22,682 bases of DNA from positions 1 to 22,682 of the IMG/VR virus record IMGVR_UViG_3300031688_000142; one strand, written 5' to 3'. Of the stretch, positions 1 through 6,899 are shown one piece after another; positions within the stretch are counted from its first letter, which is position 1; each line of letters begins with the position of its first letter. The notes under the pieces were generated by a model. It made no database searches. It was not told the origin of the DNA and was given only the letters and a program-made list of their open reading frames with translations. Source of the stretch: a virus. A program made the translations under genes and the position numbers.

Positions 1-2
1 AG

Positions 3-287
3 GTATTAGCTCAGGGTAGATTTCAAATCTTTGTAGAGGATAATAACATTAACGAGGCTACAGGTTTCGGTGATGTATACCTTGCAGGTGCTTATAATGG
101 TATGACCGTAACAGGTGGGAACATTGGGAGAGGAAAAGCGTTCGGAGATATGAGCGGTTATAACTTAGCTTTGGTAGGTAGAGAGCAGCGTGCTGCACTT
201 TCAGTAGTGCCAAGTGCAGTTGTGGCAGATACAATCTTCGGAGGTCTTACAACTTTAGGTAATAGACCTGCAATAGTTACTTCTTAA
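3..287 (+). CDS. C-terminal end of a phage virion protein (5' truncated)
   Basis: The frame is open from the window edge (codons begin at base 3) to TAA at 285-287, so this is the last 94 codons of a longer gene; the internal ATG at 102 is not a credible start because the upstream residues continue the same Gly/Val/Ala-rich, beta-prone composition (for example FGDVYLAGAYNG, GKAFGDMSGYNLALVG). No motif gives a firm family. A strong terminator follows directly, and the next transcribed genes look like a spike base and a lectin-domain fibre, so a capsid or tail shell protein is a reasonable inference. A major capsid protein is one candidate, but nothing in this fragment proves it. Confidence 0.6.
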   Translation, partial: VLAQGRFQIFVEDNNINEATGFGDVYLAGAYNGMTVTGGNIGRGKAFGDMSGYNLALVGREQRAALSVVPSAVVADTIFGGLTTLGNRPAIVTS

Positions 288-309
288 AGTAAAATTATAA
301 TTCAATACT

Positions 310-340
310 AAAGCTCTACTTAACGGTGGGGCTTTTTTTA
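310..340 (+). terminator. Rho-independent terminator after the truncated virion gene
   Basis: A 10-bp stem AAAGCTCTAC / GTGGGGCTTT (two G-U pairs) closes a 6-nt loop, TTAACG, and runs straight into a T tract (332-339). It separates the truncated gene from the next transcription unit. Confidence 0.85.
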
Positions 341-365
341 TGCAAACAAAACAAAACGAGTAAAT

Positions 366-381
366 TACTATTTATATATAT
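366..381 (+). promoter_or_regulatory. AT-rich 16-nt motif, first copy (candidate late control element)
   Basis: TACTATTTATATATAT lies just downstream of the terminator and 19 nt upstream of the ATG at 401. The identical 16 nt occur at 20664-20679, again just after a terminator and at the head of a virion operon. It does not match the host-type TAnnTTTG box, so a phage-specific promoter or a conserved leader element are both possible. Confidence 0.4.
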
Positions 382-400
382 ACACACTTAAACAAAGAAG

Positions 401-658
401 ATGCCTACAAATTTAATAGTAAGACAAGGAACAACAGGAGTTATAGTAACTCCAAGTGATGTTACCGATATAACAGGTTCAAACGCTAACACTCCTGCTA
501 CGTTGTTTGTGGGTAATGGTGGAGATATTGATGTGATCACTTTGGGTGGTTCTACATTACTTCTTAAAAATATTGCAGATGGTTCTTTCTTACCTATTCA
601 GGTAACAAGGGTTAAAGCAACACTTACAACTGCAACGGACATAGTAGCTATATTTTAA
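401..658 (+). CDS. Small beta-rich virion protein, spike-base-like
   Basis: The 85-aa product is almost all beta-prone. An N-terminal segment (VRQGTTGVIVTPSDVTDITG) leads to TPATLFVGNGGDIDVITLGG and a C-terminal LLLKNIADGSFLPIQVTRV ... TTATDIVAIF. The layout 'LyVGttGDv.vt..gg....f.nvp.Gs.lPi.v.rV..tgTTAt.IvAl' is typical of small phage spike-base proteins (the RCAP_Rcc01079-type family), which anchor spikes or fibres on the virion. Only 3 nt separate it from the lectin-domain protein downstream, which fits a base plus fibre pair. Family assignment is from memory of the pattern; residues alone do not show whether it sits on head or tail. Confidence 0.6.
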   Translation: MPTNLIVRQGTTGVIVTPSDVTDITGSNANTPATLFVGNGGDIDVITLGGSTLLLKNIADGSFLPIQVTRVKATLTTATDIVAIF

Positions 659-661
659 GGT

Positions 662-2425
662 ATGATTAATATCATACAAAATTCAATTGGTGCTTTAGCT
701 AAAAGGCTAGGCATCGTAACGAAGAACCTCCAAATGTGGTTAGGCTTTTATAAGTCTGATGTCATAGGAAGGGAGTTGGTGGTTAATGGTGATTTCGCTA
801 CGGATTCAGACTGGACTAAGCAAGCAGGTTGGACTATTTCAGGTGGTGTAACTAATGTAGATTCATCGGTGGCAGGTTCTACAAATATAACAAGCACAAA
901 TTTAACCCTAACTATTGGGAGTACATACGATGTTGAGTATTACGTAGATAGTGCTTCAGGTATTGGTGTAGCTTCAACGGTTGGCGGAGTGGGTGAACCA
1001 ACTTTTTCTATAGCGACAGGTAATAGGGTTAGAACTATTGTAGCAACTTCAACACAAGGCTTTATATTATCGGCTTCAGGTAGTACGACTTTAGCTCAAA
1101 TATCAAACGTAACAGTAAAAGAAGTAACTCAATTCGCTCCTGACAAATCGACCAACTCGAACGATGCGAAGTTGTTTACAGGTAAGGCGTTGAGTTTTAA
1201 TGGGAATGATTCGGTTGTATTAGATGGATTCACTTCGAGTGGAGATACTTTTACGTTTGCTTTTTGGGCGAAAGAAACTACATCAGGAGCTACCAAAATG
1301 ATTTTGGACATAAACCCATCAAGATTTATAATTACATATAAAAACGGAGTACTAAATATCTATAGTGGTGGGTATGTAGCGTTTAAATCAATGCCAATAA
1401 ATGAATTTAGTAGGGTTATTGTAGCTATAAACGGCACTAGTATATCTGTGTATATAAACGGAGAGAAATACGGTGATACTAAAACTTTAAATTCAGCACT
1501 AAATATTACCAATGCAACAGTTGTTAGGTTAGGCGGTGAATATACTAATCTACCTCAATACTATTTCAACGGATTACTGTCCGACTTCCAAATCTACAAC
1601 GCATCTTGGATTCAATCAGACGTAGCCTTCGACTACAACAACCCTAATCACCTCGTAACGGATAACCCTGACACGACTTTAACCTTATCGAATCTATCAG
1701 CTTACTACGCTTTAAGTGAGGGTAGTGGTTCAATAGCTTACGATAGCTCAGGTGGTGGTAATAATGGAACTATTACAGGTGCTACATACGATGACCAACA
1801 ACCGACCATACCTCAATTGGGTTTAATGGATTGGGCAAAGAGTACTCCAGTGTCTACAGAGGTAACACTTATACAAGCACCAAATAATAAAGGTTACGAT
1901 ATTCTAGGTAACTCGCTTCGATTAAGAGAGAGAGGGTTTAATTTAGATGGGAGTGGTTATAGTTCGGTTGTTATGTCAAGTGAATTAACAGCTATAACAA
2001 ATGGAACGATTCAGTTTTGGTTAAAAAATTCTAAATCTACTACCTTTGTTATGTTTAATGAAACTACTACAACAAACTACTTAGGTGCTTGGAACGGTAG
2101 TGGTGATTTTTATAATGATTCTGCTTCTGGAACGGTTACACAATATGCTGATGATAATTCTACAGTAACATCTACAAAAATAACCGATGGTACGTGGCAT
2201 TTATATACGTTCACAGGTGTAGATTTGAGTTTATTTAATGAGTTTCAAATAAGTAATTATTCAACTTCTTCCTCTATTTGGTTAGATTGTATTATAGATG
2301 AGGTTACTATTTACGATAGAGTGCTAACATCGAAGGAAATAACCAACAACTACAAGGTAGGTTTAAACGCTCACAAAGTAGGTTCAGCATTTAGTACAGA
2401 GTTCTCAAGTGAATTTGGATTTTAA
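662..2425 (+). CDS. Large lectin-domain (LamG-like) fibre or spike protein
   Basis: The 587-aa protein begins with a short segment (about 1-36) that could attach to the virion. A jelly-roll, carbohydrate-binding-like domain follows (about 38-160; ELVVNGDFATDSDWT ... GWTISGG is the typical CBM4/9-like opening). Then come two concanavalin/LamG-like domains: about 175-330 (ALSFNGNDSVVLDG, FTFAFWAKET, FNGLLSDFQIYNASW) and about 425-560 (FNLDGSGYSSVVMSS, TIQFWLKN, CIIDEVTIYDRVLTSKEI). 'FNG..D.v....' followed by 'G.i.d..iYnr.Lt..Ei' is the LamG_3 hallmark. Such proteins bind glycans, so a role in host adsorption is likely; no hydrolase residues stand out. It follows the spike-base-like gene by 3 nt. 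Confidence 0.75.
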   Translation: MINIIQNSIGALAKRLGIVTKNLQMWLGFYKSDVIGRELVVNGDFATDSDWTKQAGWTISGGVTNVDSSVAGSTNITSTNLTLTIGSTYDVEYYVDSASGIGVASTVGGVGEPTFSIATGNRVRTIVATSTQGFILSASGSTTLAQISNVTVKEVTQFAPDKSTNSNDAKLFTGKALSFNGNDSVVLDGFTSSGDTFTFAFWAKETTSGATKMILDINPSRFIITYKNGVLNIYSGGYVAFKSMPINEFSRVIVAINGTSISVYINGEKYGDTKTLNSALNITNATVVRLGGEYTNLPQYYFNGLLSDFQIYNASWIQSDVAFDYNNPNHLVTDNPDTTLTLSNLSAYYALSEGSGSIAYDSSGGGNNGTITGATYDDQQPTIPQLGLMDWAKSTPVSTEVTLIQAPNNKGYDILGNSLRLRERGFNLDGSGYSSVVMSSELTAITNGTIQFWLKNSKSTTFVMFNETTTTNYLGAWNGSGDFYNDSASGTVTQYADDNSTVTSTKITDGTWHLYTFTGVDLSLFNEFQISNYSTSSSIWLDCIIDEVTIYDRVLTSKEITNNYKVGLNAHKVGSAFSTEFSSEFGF

Positions 2426-2434
2426 AAAATAAAC

Positions 2435-2671
2435 ATGGCAAAGCAAGATTATACATTACGAGCGATCAAGGATAGATATAAAGCTCTAGTAAAGAGTAAA
2501 TCACTAACTAAGATTTCTGTAGCTTCTGCTGAAAAGAGAAGTAGAGCAGAGTTGTTAGATATGGTAGAAGAAATGTTTGAAAGTAAAGAGACTCACATCT
2601 CAGCAGAAAGCCTTAGAGCGTTCTTACATATCTTAGTTAAATCAACTAAAAACTCAAGCGATGATAGGTAA
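2435..2671 (+). CDS. Small helical protein of unknown function
   Basis: A 78-aa, Lys/Glu/Ser-rich, mostly helical protein (MAKQDYTLRAIKDRYKALVK..., AELLDMVEEMFES) with no family that I recognise. It starts 9 nt after the fibre gene and its last codons overlap the next gene by 11 nt, so it is translated within the virion operon. A small head or assembly factor is possible but not shown. Confidence 0.7.
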   Translation: MAKQDYTLRAIKDRYKALVKSKSLTKISVASAEKRSRAELLDMVEEMFESKETHISAESLRAFLHILVKSTKNSSDDR

Positions 2672-3020
2672 CATATTTATATGCTTAGAAGAGCAAACTT
2701 ACAAAGGATTAATTCCTGAAGAATTAGAAGGTTCTTACGCTCGTAAAACTTACGATGAAGATGGTGAATTATTAAATATACTACCTACTACATTCGAAGA
2801 AGTTGGAATAGATAATAGAATTAAGTTCGGTAGTGTTATCGAAATAGATGTGAACGGAGCTAAGCACTATGTAATGGAGTTTAATGCTTCGTGGTTACAA
2901 AGTGAGGTTACTACATTAATTAACTTAGGGAATGGTTTAAACTATCCTAGTAATACCTTGCTTACAAATGCAGAGGCTATAAGTTTAATTAACCAGTATA
3001 CAAATGATATACCTGAATAA
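2661..3020 (+). CDS. Hypothetical protein in the virion operon
   Basis: A 119-aa acidic protein that I do not recognise. Mixed alpha/beta character: IFICLEEQTYKGLIPEELEG, then a beta region (IKFGSVIEIDVNGAKHYVMEF) and a helical tail with LTNAEAISLINQYTND. It starts inside the 3' end of the preceding gene (11-nt overlap), and the following small ORF starts inside its own 3' end, which is typical of genes translated together. Confidence 0.7.
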   Translation: MIGNIFICLEEQTYKGLIPEELEGSYARKTYDEDGELLNILPTTFEEVGIDNRIKFGSVIEIDVNGAKHYVMEFNASWLQSEVTTLINLGNGLNYPSNTLLTNAEAISLINQYTNDIPE

Positions 3021-3177
3021 ATTAAGAGGAGCGTTCATTATCACTTATACTATAGGGGATAAGATACAGCTACAAACACAAAGAGAAGATTATAAAACTG
3101 CTAAGACCTACGCTAAAGCATTAGGTAAAAAGCATAAAGTTAAAGTAAATGATAAAGCTAAAGCACGAACAGAGTAA
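3004..3177 (+). CDS. Small basic protein between virion genes
   Basis: A 57-codon ORF (MIYLNKLRGAFIITYTIGDK..., ending KVKVNDKAKARTE) overlapping the gene before by 17 nt and the one after by 29 nt. The region 3021-3148 would otherwise be the only untranslated gap in the operon, which argues that this ORF is real. The C-terminal half is strongly basic (KTYAKALGKKHKVKVN), suggesting contact with nucleic acid or an acidic partner. No family recognised. Confidence 0.6.
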   Translation: MIYLNKLRGAFIITYTIGDKIQLQTQREDYKTAKTYAKALGKKHKVKVNDKAKARTE

Positions 3178-3547
3178 TACGGTTTATCTATCATTAGAAG
3201 AAAATTCTACTAATGCTTATGATAACTATTATTTACTTATATTTACTAATCTACAAACACGAGTTAGCGAAGCGAAAGTGGTAACTAAAGGAGATGTAAA
3301 TGTAAGGTCGGTAGCTTTAACTTTCAACGTAAACACAGGAGCAGAACCTAAGTATACAATGCAGGAGATGAGTTTCTTTTCCTACGATGTATATGAACAA
3401 ACAGAAGCGACTAACGAAGATCCATTAGATGCCAGTGTTCTCGGATTGCGAGAGGTTGGCAAAGCGTGGGTAGGTGGTACGAGTGAGGTGGTTTATATTA
3501 AACAAGCCGAAGCAAACAATACTAATAGTGTATATTTAAAAGTATGA
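3149..3547 (+). CDS. Hypothetical virion-operon protein
   Basis: A 132-aa beta-rich protein (SNTVYLSLEENS, YYLLIFTNLQTRVSEAKVV, SVALTFNVNTG, TSEVVYIKQAE) ending four nucleotides inside the portal gene (ATGA overlap at 3544). The sheet-rich, structureless-loop style is like small Bacteroidota phage head or neck proteins, but no specific family is recognised. It is translated with the portal. Confidence 0.7.
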   Translation: MIKLKHEQSNTVYLSLEENSTNAYDNYYLLIFTNLQTRVSEAKVVTKGDVNVRSVALTFNVNTGAEPKYTMQEMSFFSYDVYEQTEATNEDPLDASVLGLREVGKAWVGGTSEVVYIKQAEANNTNSVYLKV

Positions 3548-5271
3548 GTTTCAAAGTAATAAATTTCGCATCAATCAACACACCTAAAGCAGTCGAAAGC
3601 CCTGCTAAGGATTGGGTTGCTTACGGTGAAGAGAACGATTATTTCACTTATCTAATTGATAGGTGTAATGGTTCAGCAGTTTCTAACGCTATTATCACGA
3701 GTGTAAGCGACCAAATCTACGGAGAAGGCTTATCTGCTACTGATAGTTCTAAGCGACCTTTAGACTACGCTAAAATGCGTACTATATTCAGAGGTGAAGA
3801 TGTGCGAAGAGTAGCAGGTGATTTGAAAAAGCTTGGAATGGGTGCATTTAATGTAGTTTGGAATAAGGGAAAGACTCAAATACTCAAAGCAAAGCACATA
3901 CCGATGCAGAACCTACGACCTGAAAAGGCTACGGAGGGAGAAATTAAAGGTTGGTACTATTCAGATAATTGGAGTGAGTACAGGAAAGATAGATACAGAC
4001 CTAGAAGAATAGAATCTTTTGACGGTTCACGAGGAGAGGAAACTCAAATATTAGTTATTGCTCCTTATTCGGCAGGGTTCTTTTACTTTAGTCCTGTAGA
4101 TTATGTAGGTGCTTTACCATGGTCAGAGATAGATGAGGAAATAGCAAACTACCACAAGACAAATATCCAAAACGGATTTGCTCCTACAATGCTTATAAAC
4201 TTCAATCAAGGAGTTCCTACAGAAGATGAGCAAGGAATGATTGAGAATGCTATCGAACGCAAATTAATAGGTACAGGTGGTAAAAAGTGGCTTACGAGTT
4301 GGAATGATGACCAATCAACTGCTACTACAATAGAAACAATACCTATTTCAGAAGCTTCAGAGCAATATAAATTCTTATCTGAAGAATCTACACAGAAAAT
4401 ATTAATAGGGCATAGAGTAACAAGTCCTATGCTATTCGGTATTAAAGATGCAACTGGTTTAGGTAATAATGCAGACGAGATTAAAACGGCATCACAGTTG
4501 TTTGATAACAAAGTAATACGACCAAAGCAAAACATCATACTAGAAGCAGTTGATAGTATATTGGCAGTTAATGGAATTGTATTAGATTTATTCTTTAAGA
4601 CTATCGAACCTATTGAGTTTGTAGAAACTGAAGGATTAAATATAGAAGAAACAGAGAAAGAAACAGGTGTTAAAATGTGCGAGAACTTTTCTAAGGAAGA
4701 CGAGAAGCAGGATTTTATAGTAGCTACTGAGTTAATAGGATTAGGTGAAGAACTTAGTAGCGATGAATGGGAATTAATAGCCGATGAAGATGCAGAAGAA
4801 CACGAGGATTTATTAGCCTTTGAGTTTGCGAGTACTGGAGTTGCAAGACCTAACGCAAAGAGTGAGCAGGATAAGACTATCAACGGCTTTATGTATAAAG
4901 TTCGATACTCTTACGCTCCGTTAAAAACAAGCTCTAATAGTAGAGAGTTCTGTCGTAAGATGGTGAACGCTGATAAACTTTATAGAAAGGAAGATTTAAT
5001 AGCAATGGGTTCTAAGTCTGTTAATTCAGGTTGGGGTGAAGGTGGAGCAGACACTTATTCTATATGGAAGTATAAAGGTGGAGGTGCTTGTCATCACAAG
5101 TGGAGAAGAAAGACATTTAAGAGTACTATTAAATTAGATGTTAAAAGTCCTTTAGCTCCAACGGTAAGCACAGGTAAAGCAGACTCAGAAGGTTACAGAG
5201 TACGGAATGATAGAGAGGTTGCTATGAAGCCTATCGATATGACTAACAAAGGATTTATAAAGAAAAGATAA
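3544..5271 (+). CDS. Portal protein with Cys/His C-terminal extension
   Basis: A 575-aa portal: the dodecameric ring at the capsid vertex through which DNA is packaged. Residues 1-400 show the family features: N-terminal clip and wing region (DWVAYGEENDYFTYLIDRCNG), DYVGALPWSEIDEEIANYHK, NGFAPTMLINFNQG, then the stem/crown region with EESTQKILIGHRVTSPMLFG and GNNADEIKTASQLFDNKVI. Residues about 440-575 are an extra domain with SREFCRKM (Cys470) and GGGACHHKW (Cys516, His517, His518). This kind of appended C..CHH domain is seen in Bacteroidota phages; metal binding or a head-morphogenesis role like MuF is inference. The 1-nt TAATG overlap with the next gene indicates translational coupling. 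Confidence 0.85.
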   Translation: MSFKVINFASINTPKAVESPAKDWVAYGEENDYFTYLIDRCNGSAVSNAIITSVSDQIYGEGLSATDSSKRPLDYAKMRTIFRGEDVRRVAGDLKKLGMGAFNVVWNKGKTQILKAKHIPMQNLRPEKATEGEIKGWYYSDNWSEYRKDRYRPRRIESFDGSRGEETQILVIAPYSAGFFYFSPVDYVGALPWSEIDEEIANYHKTNIQNGFAPTMLINFNQGVPTEDEQGMIENAIERKLIGTGGKKWLTSWNDDQSTATTIETIPISEASEQYKFLSEESTQKILIGHRVTSPMLFGIKDATGLGNNADEIKTASQLFDNKVIRPKQNIILEAVDSILAVNGIVLDLFFKTIEPIEFVETEGLNIEETEKETGVKMCENFSKEDEKQDFIVATELIGLGEELSSDEWELIADEDAEEHEDLLAFEFASTGVARPNAKSEQDKTINGFMYKVRYSYAPLKTSSNSREFCRKMVNADKLYRKEDLIAMGSKSVNSGWGEGGADTYSIWKYKGGGACHHKWRRKTFKSTIKLDVKSPLAPTVSTGKADSEGYRVRNDREVAMKPIDMTNKGFIKKR

Positions 5272-5768
5272 TGGCAGCACTATTTTGCAACGAAGATAAA
5301 TTAAAGAGTTCTACGGCGATTAATTACAACGTAGATACTGCATTCTTGTTACCTTTTTTAAAGATAGCACAAGATAAGAATATGCAGGTTATATTAGGGA
5401 CTGACTTATACGAAAAGTTGGAAGCTGATATAGTAGCAGGAAGTATTACAGGTAACTATAAAGTGTTAATTGATGACTATGTACAAGATAGTATTATCCA
5501 TTACGCATTAGTTGAGGCTTTACCGTTTATATCCTTCCAAATTAAGAACGGATCGGTAACTCAAAAGAATAGCGAGAACGGAACTGCTGCCAGTAAATCA
5601 GATATTAATTGGTTGATTCAAAAAGAAAGAGATACAGCCGAGTTTTATGGTCAAAGAATCGTAGATTACCTATGTGAAAATTCTAGTTTGTTTCCTGAAT
5701 ACTCAAGTAACTCAGGTGCAGATATGAATCCAATTTCTAATGCATACAATACAGGTCTAAGGATATGA
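5271..5768 (+). CDS. DUF6712-like head-tail connector
   Basis: A 165-aa, largely helical protein. It has the pattern of the connector or adaptor family placed after portals in Bacteroidota phages: an early segment with LLPFLKIAQDKNMQVILGTDLYEKLEA, a middle helix (LIDDYVQDSIIHYALVEALPFISFQIKNGSV), then Q..NSENG and a late helix (AEFYGQRIVDYLCEN). It is expected to sit between the portal and the tail completion proteins. Its start overlaps the portal stop by one base. Assignment is by pattern and position. Confidence 0.65.
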   Translation: MAALFCNEDKLKSSTAINYNVDTAFLLPFLKIAQDKNMQVILGTDLYEKLEADIVAGSITGNYKVLIDDYVQDSIIHYALVEALPFISFQIKNGSVTQKNSENGTAASKSDINWLIQKERDTAEFYGQRIVDYLCENSSLFPEYSSNSGADMNPISNAYNTGLRI

Positions 5769-5833
5769 TATACAAGCCAAAGAAGAAGAATATAAAGAAG
5801 CTATTAATATATTTAAGCTCAGTTAATGTATAG
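5765..5833 (+). CDS. Possible 22-aa basic peptide
   Basis: ATG overlaps the connector stop (ATGA) and the frame ends at TAG 5831-5833, giving a Lys-rich peptide (MIYKPKKKNIKKLLIYLSSV). It may serve only to carry ribosomes to the next start at 5826, which lies inside it. Too short to judge as a protein. Confidence 0.25.
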   Translation: MIYKPKKKNIKKLLIYLSSVNV

Positions 5834-5972
5834 AGATGTAATAGAAACAAATGTTATAAATACGGCTGCACTTGGCATAAGCTTTGCAGATATTAATGGA
5901 TTCTTAACGGCTATTGTATTAATAACAGCAGCCTTATATAATATCAAGAAGATAGGAAACGAGAAAAACTAA
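5826..5972 (+). CDS. Micro membrane protein, lysis block
   Basis: A 48-aa protein with one hydrophobic helix (GFLTAIVLITAALYNI, about 25-40) and a short basic tail KKIGNEKN. Its stop overlaps the next ATG by one base (TAATG), so it is coupled to the DUF5675 gene. Small single-helix proteins beside cell-wall-related genes are often holin or pinholin-like, but none of the four micro membrane proteins here can be singled out as the holin from sequence alone. Confidence 0.6.
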   Translation: MYRDVIETNVINTAALGISFADINGFLTAIVLITAALYNIKKIGNEKN

Positions 5973-6376
5973 TGAAAGCACACTTACTTAGATTACGAGA
6001 TGATGGGGTTCAAACCTTAGGAGCTTTAGTTATTTATGATGGTGTAGATAAGGTTTTTGAATGCGTTACTTTAGAGCTACCTTGGAAGGGTAATAAGACT
6101 AATGTTAGTTGTATACCTAAAGGAGTCTATAACGTAGTGCATAGAGAAAGCACTAAGTATGGTGACCACTTGCATATAGAAGATGTAAACGATAGAAGCT
6201 ATATACTTATTCATGTAGCTAATTACGTAAGCCAACTAAAGGGTTGCATTGCATTAGGTAAAAGATTTGCAGATATTAACGGAGATGATGCTTTAGATGT
6301 AGTATCTTCAAGAAATACGTTAAAGAAGTTGGTTGATATTATACCAATTGAAGGAATAACCTTAGAGATTATTTAA
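5972..6376 (+). CDS. DUF5675 family protein (possible lysis-related enzyme)
   Basis: The 134-aa protein shows the DUF5675 pattern: CVTLELPWKGN near 31-41, CIPKGVYNV (47-55), then DRSYILIHVAN (about 75-84) and GCIALGKR (91-98). The paired IH..N and GCI segments resemble the His/Cys arrangement of L,D-transpeptidase-like folds, which would fit an action on peptidoglycan, but this is inference. It lies among micro membrane proteins, which supports a lysis-cassette role. No other endolysin is visible in the window. Confidence 0.7.
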   Translation: MKAHLLRLRDDGVQTLGALVIYDGVDKVFECVTLELPWKGNKTNVSCIPKGVYNVVHRESTKYGDHLHIEDVNDRSYILIHVANYVSQLKGCIALGKRFADINGDDALDVVSSRNTLKKLVDIIPIEGITLEII

Positions 6377-6377
6377 T

Positions 6378-6530
6378 ATGATTGGTTGGGATATTGGAAT
6401 AGGAGTTTACACAGGAGTACTAATCGGAGTTTGGTCTGATAAATTTGGCGATGGTTACAAGCATTGCCTATATATACCTTTTATATTCATTGAAATTAAT
6501 ACATATTATGACACAGATTCTAGCAAATAA
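6378..6530 (+). CDS. Micro membrane protein with two hydrophobic segments
   Basis: A 50-aa ORF starting 1 nt after the DUF5675 stop. It has a glycine-rich hydrophobic segment (IGIGVYTGVLIGVWSD) and a second aromatic one (CLYIPFIFIEINTYY). Two closely spaced membrane segments suit a small holin or anti-holin, without proof. It overlaps the next gene by 23 nt. Confidence 0.55.
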   Translation: MIGWDIGIGVYTGVLIGVWSDKFGDGYKHCLYIPFIFIEINTYYDTDSSK

Positions 6531-6666
6531 TTGGGGAGAGTTACTTATTGGATTTTTAGCATTCGCTAAGATAATAGTAAACCTTACACCAACAGAAAAG
6601 GACAACAAAATCTTCGGTTACTTTGATGACATCGTAGGGTACTTCGTAAAGGATAAGAGAAAATGA
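6508..6666 (+). CDS. Micro membrane protein in the lysis block
   Basis: A 52-aa protein from ATG 6508 (MTQILANNWGELLIGFLAFAK...). I prefer this start to the upstream in-frame ATG at 6445, because the upstream 21 residues only repeat the coding sense of the overlapping gene and 'NNWGELLIGFLAF.K.IVNLTPTEKDNK.FG..D.IV.YFV' is the compact form seen in Bacteroidota phages. One hydrophobic helix (about 10-25) is followed by a conserved polar and amphipathic tail. Its stop overlaps the next ATG (ATGA). Confidence 0.7.
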   Translation: MTQILANNWGELLIGFLAFAKIIVNLTPTEKDNKIFGYFDDIVGYFVKDKRK

Positions 6667-6875
6667 ATCCCTTATTCGCAAAAGGCGTATTAGCTATTAT
6701 CCCTGAGATGTTTAAAGACGTTAAAGGAAAGTGGAGCAGTAAGAGAACTGTTAGTGGTGTTTTAGCTATCGCTGCAGTTACTCAAATAGACGCTACTGGT
6801 ATCACTTGGCAAACGCTTGTATTAGCAACGATTGCAATAATACCTTTATGCTTTTCGGTATTCGAGAAAAAGTAG
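6663..6875 (+). CDS. Holin-like small membrane protein
   Basis: A 70-aa protein with a cytosolic-looking N-terminal part ending GKWSSKRTV (about 24-32), then two hydrophobic segments (VSGVLAIAAVTQI, about 31-43; LVLATIAIIPLCFSVF, about 52-67) and a KK end. A GKWSSKR segment before two helices is familiar from small phage membrane proteins in lysis regions. It is the best holin candidate of the group by topology; function is inferred. Confidence 0.65.
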   Translation: MNPLFAKGVLAIIPEMFKDVKGKWSSKRTVSGVLAIAAVTQIDATGITWQTLVLATIAIIPLCFSVFEKK

Positions 6876-6899
6876 TATATTCGTGCTAAACAGAAAGAC

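Noticed and set aside
102-287. Complete 61-aa gene at the window start
   Set aside because: The same frame is open to the window edge, so this is the end of a larger gene, not a small complete one.
4206-4883. 225-aa open frame on the minus strand opposite the portal gene
   Set aside because: It lies entirely antisense to a well supported portal gene and has Ser/Leu-rich, low-complexity content with no recognisable domain, as expected of a shadow frame.
6445-6507. Longer N-terminus for the 52-aa membrane protein
   Set aside because: The added residues are the shadow of the overlapping 50-aa gene and the family form begins at MTQILANNWGELL.
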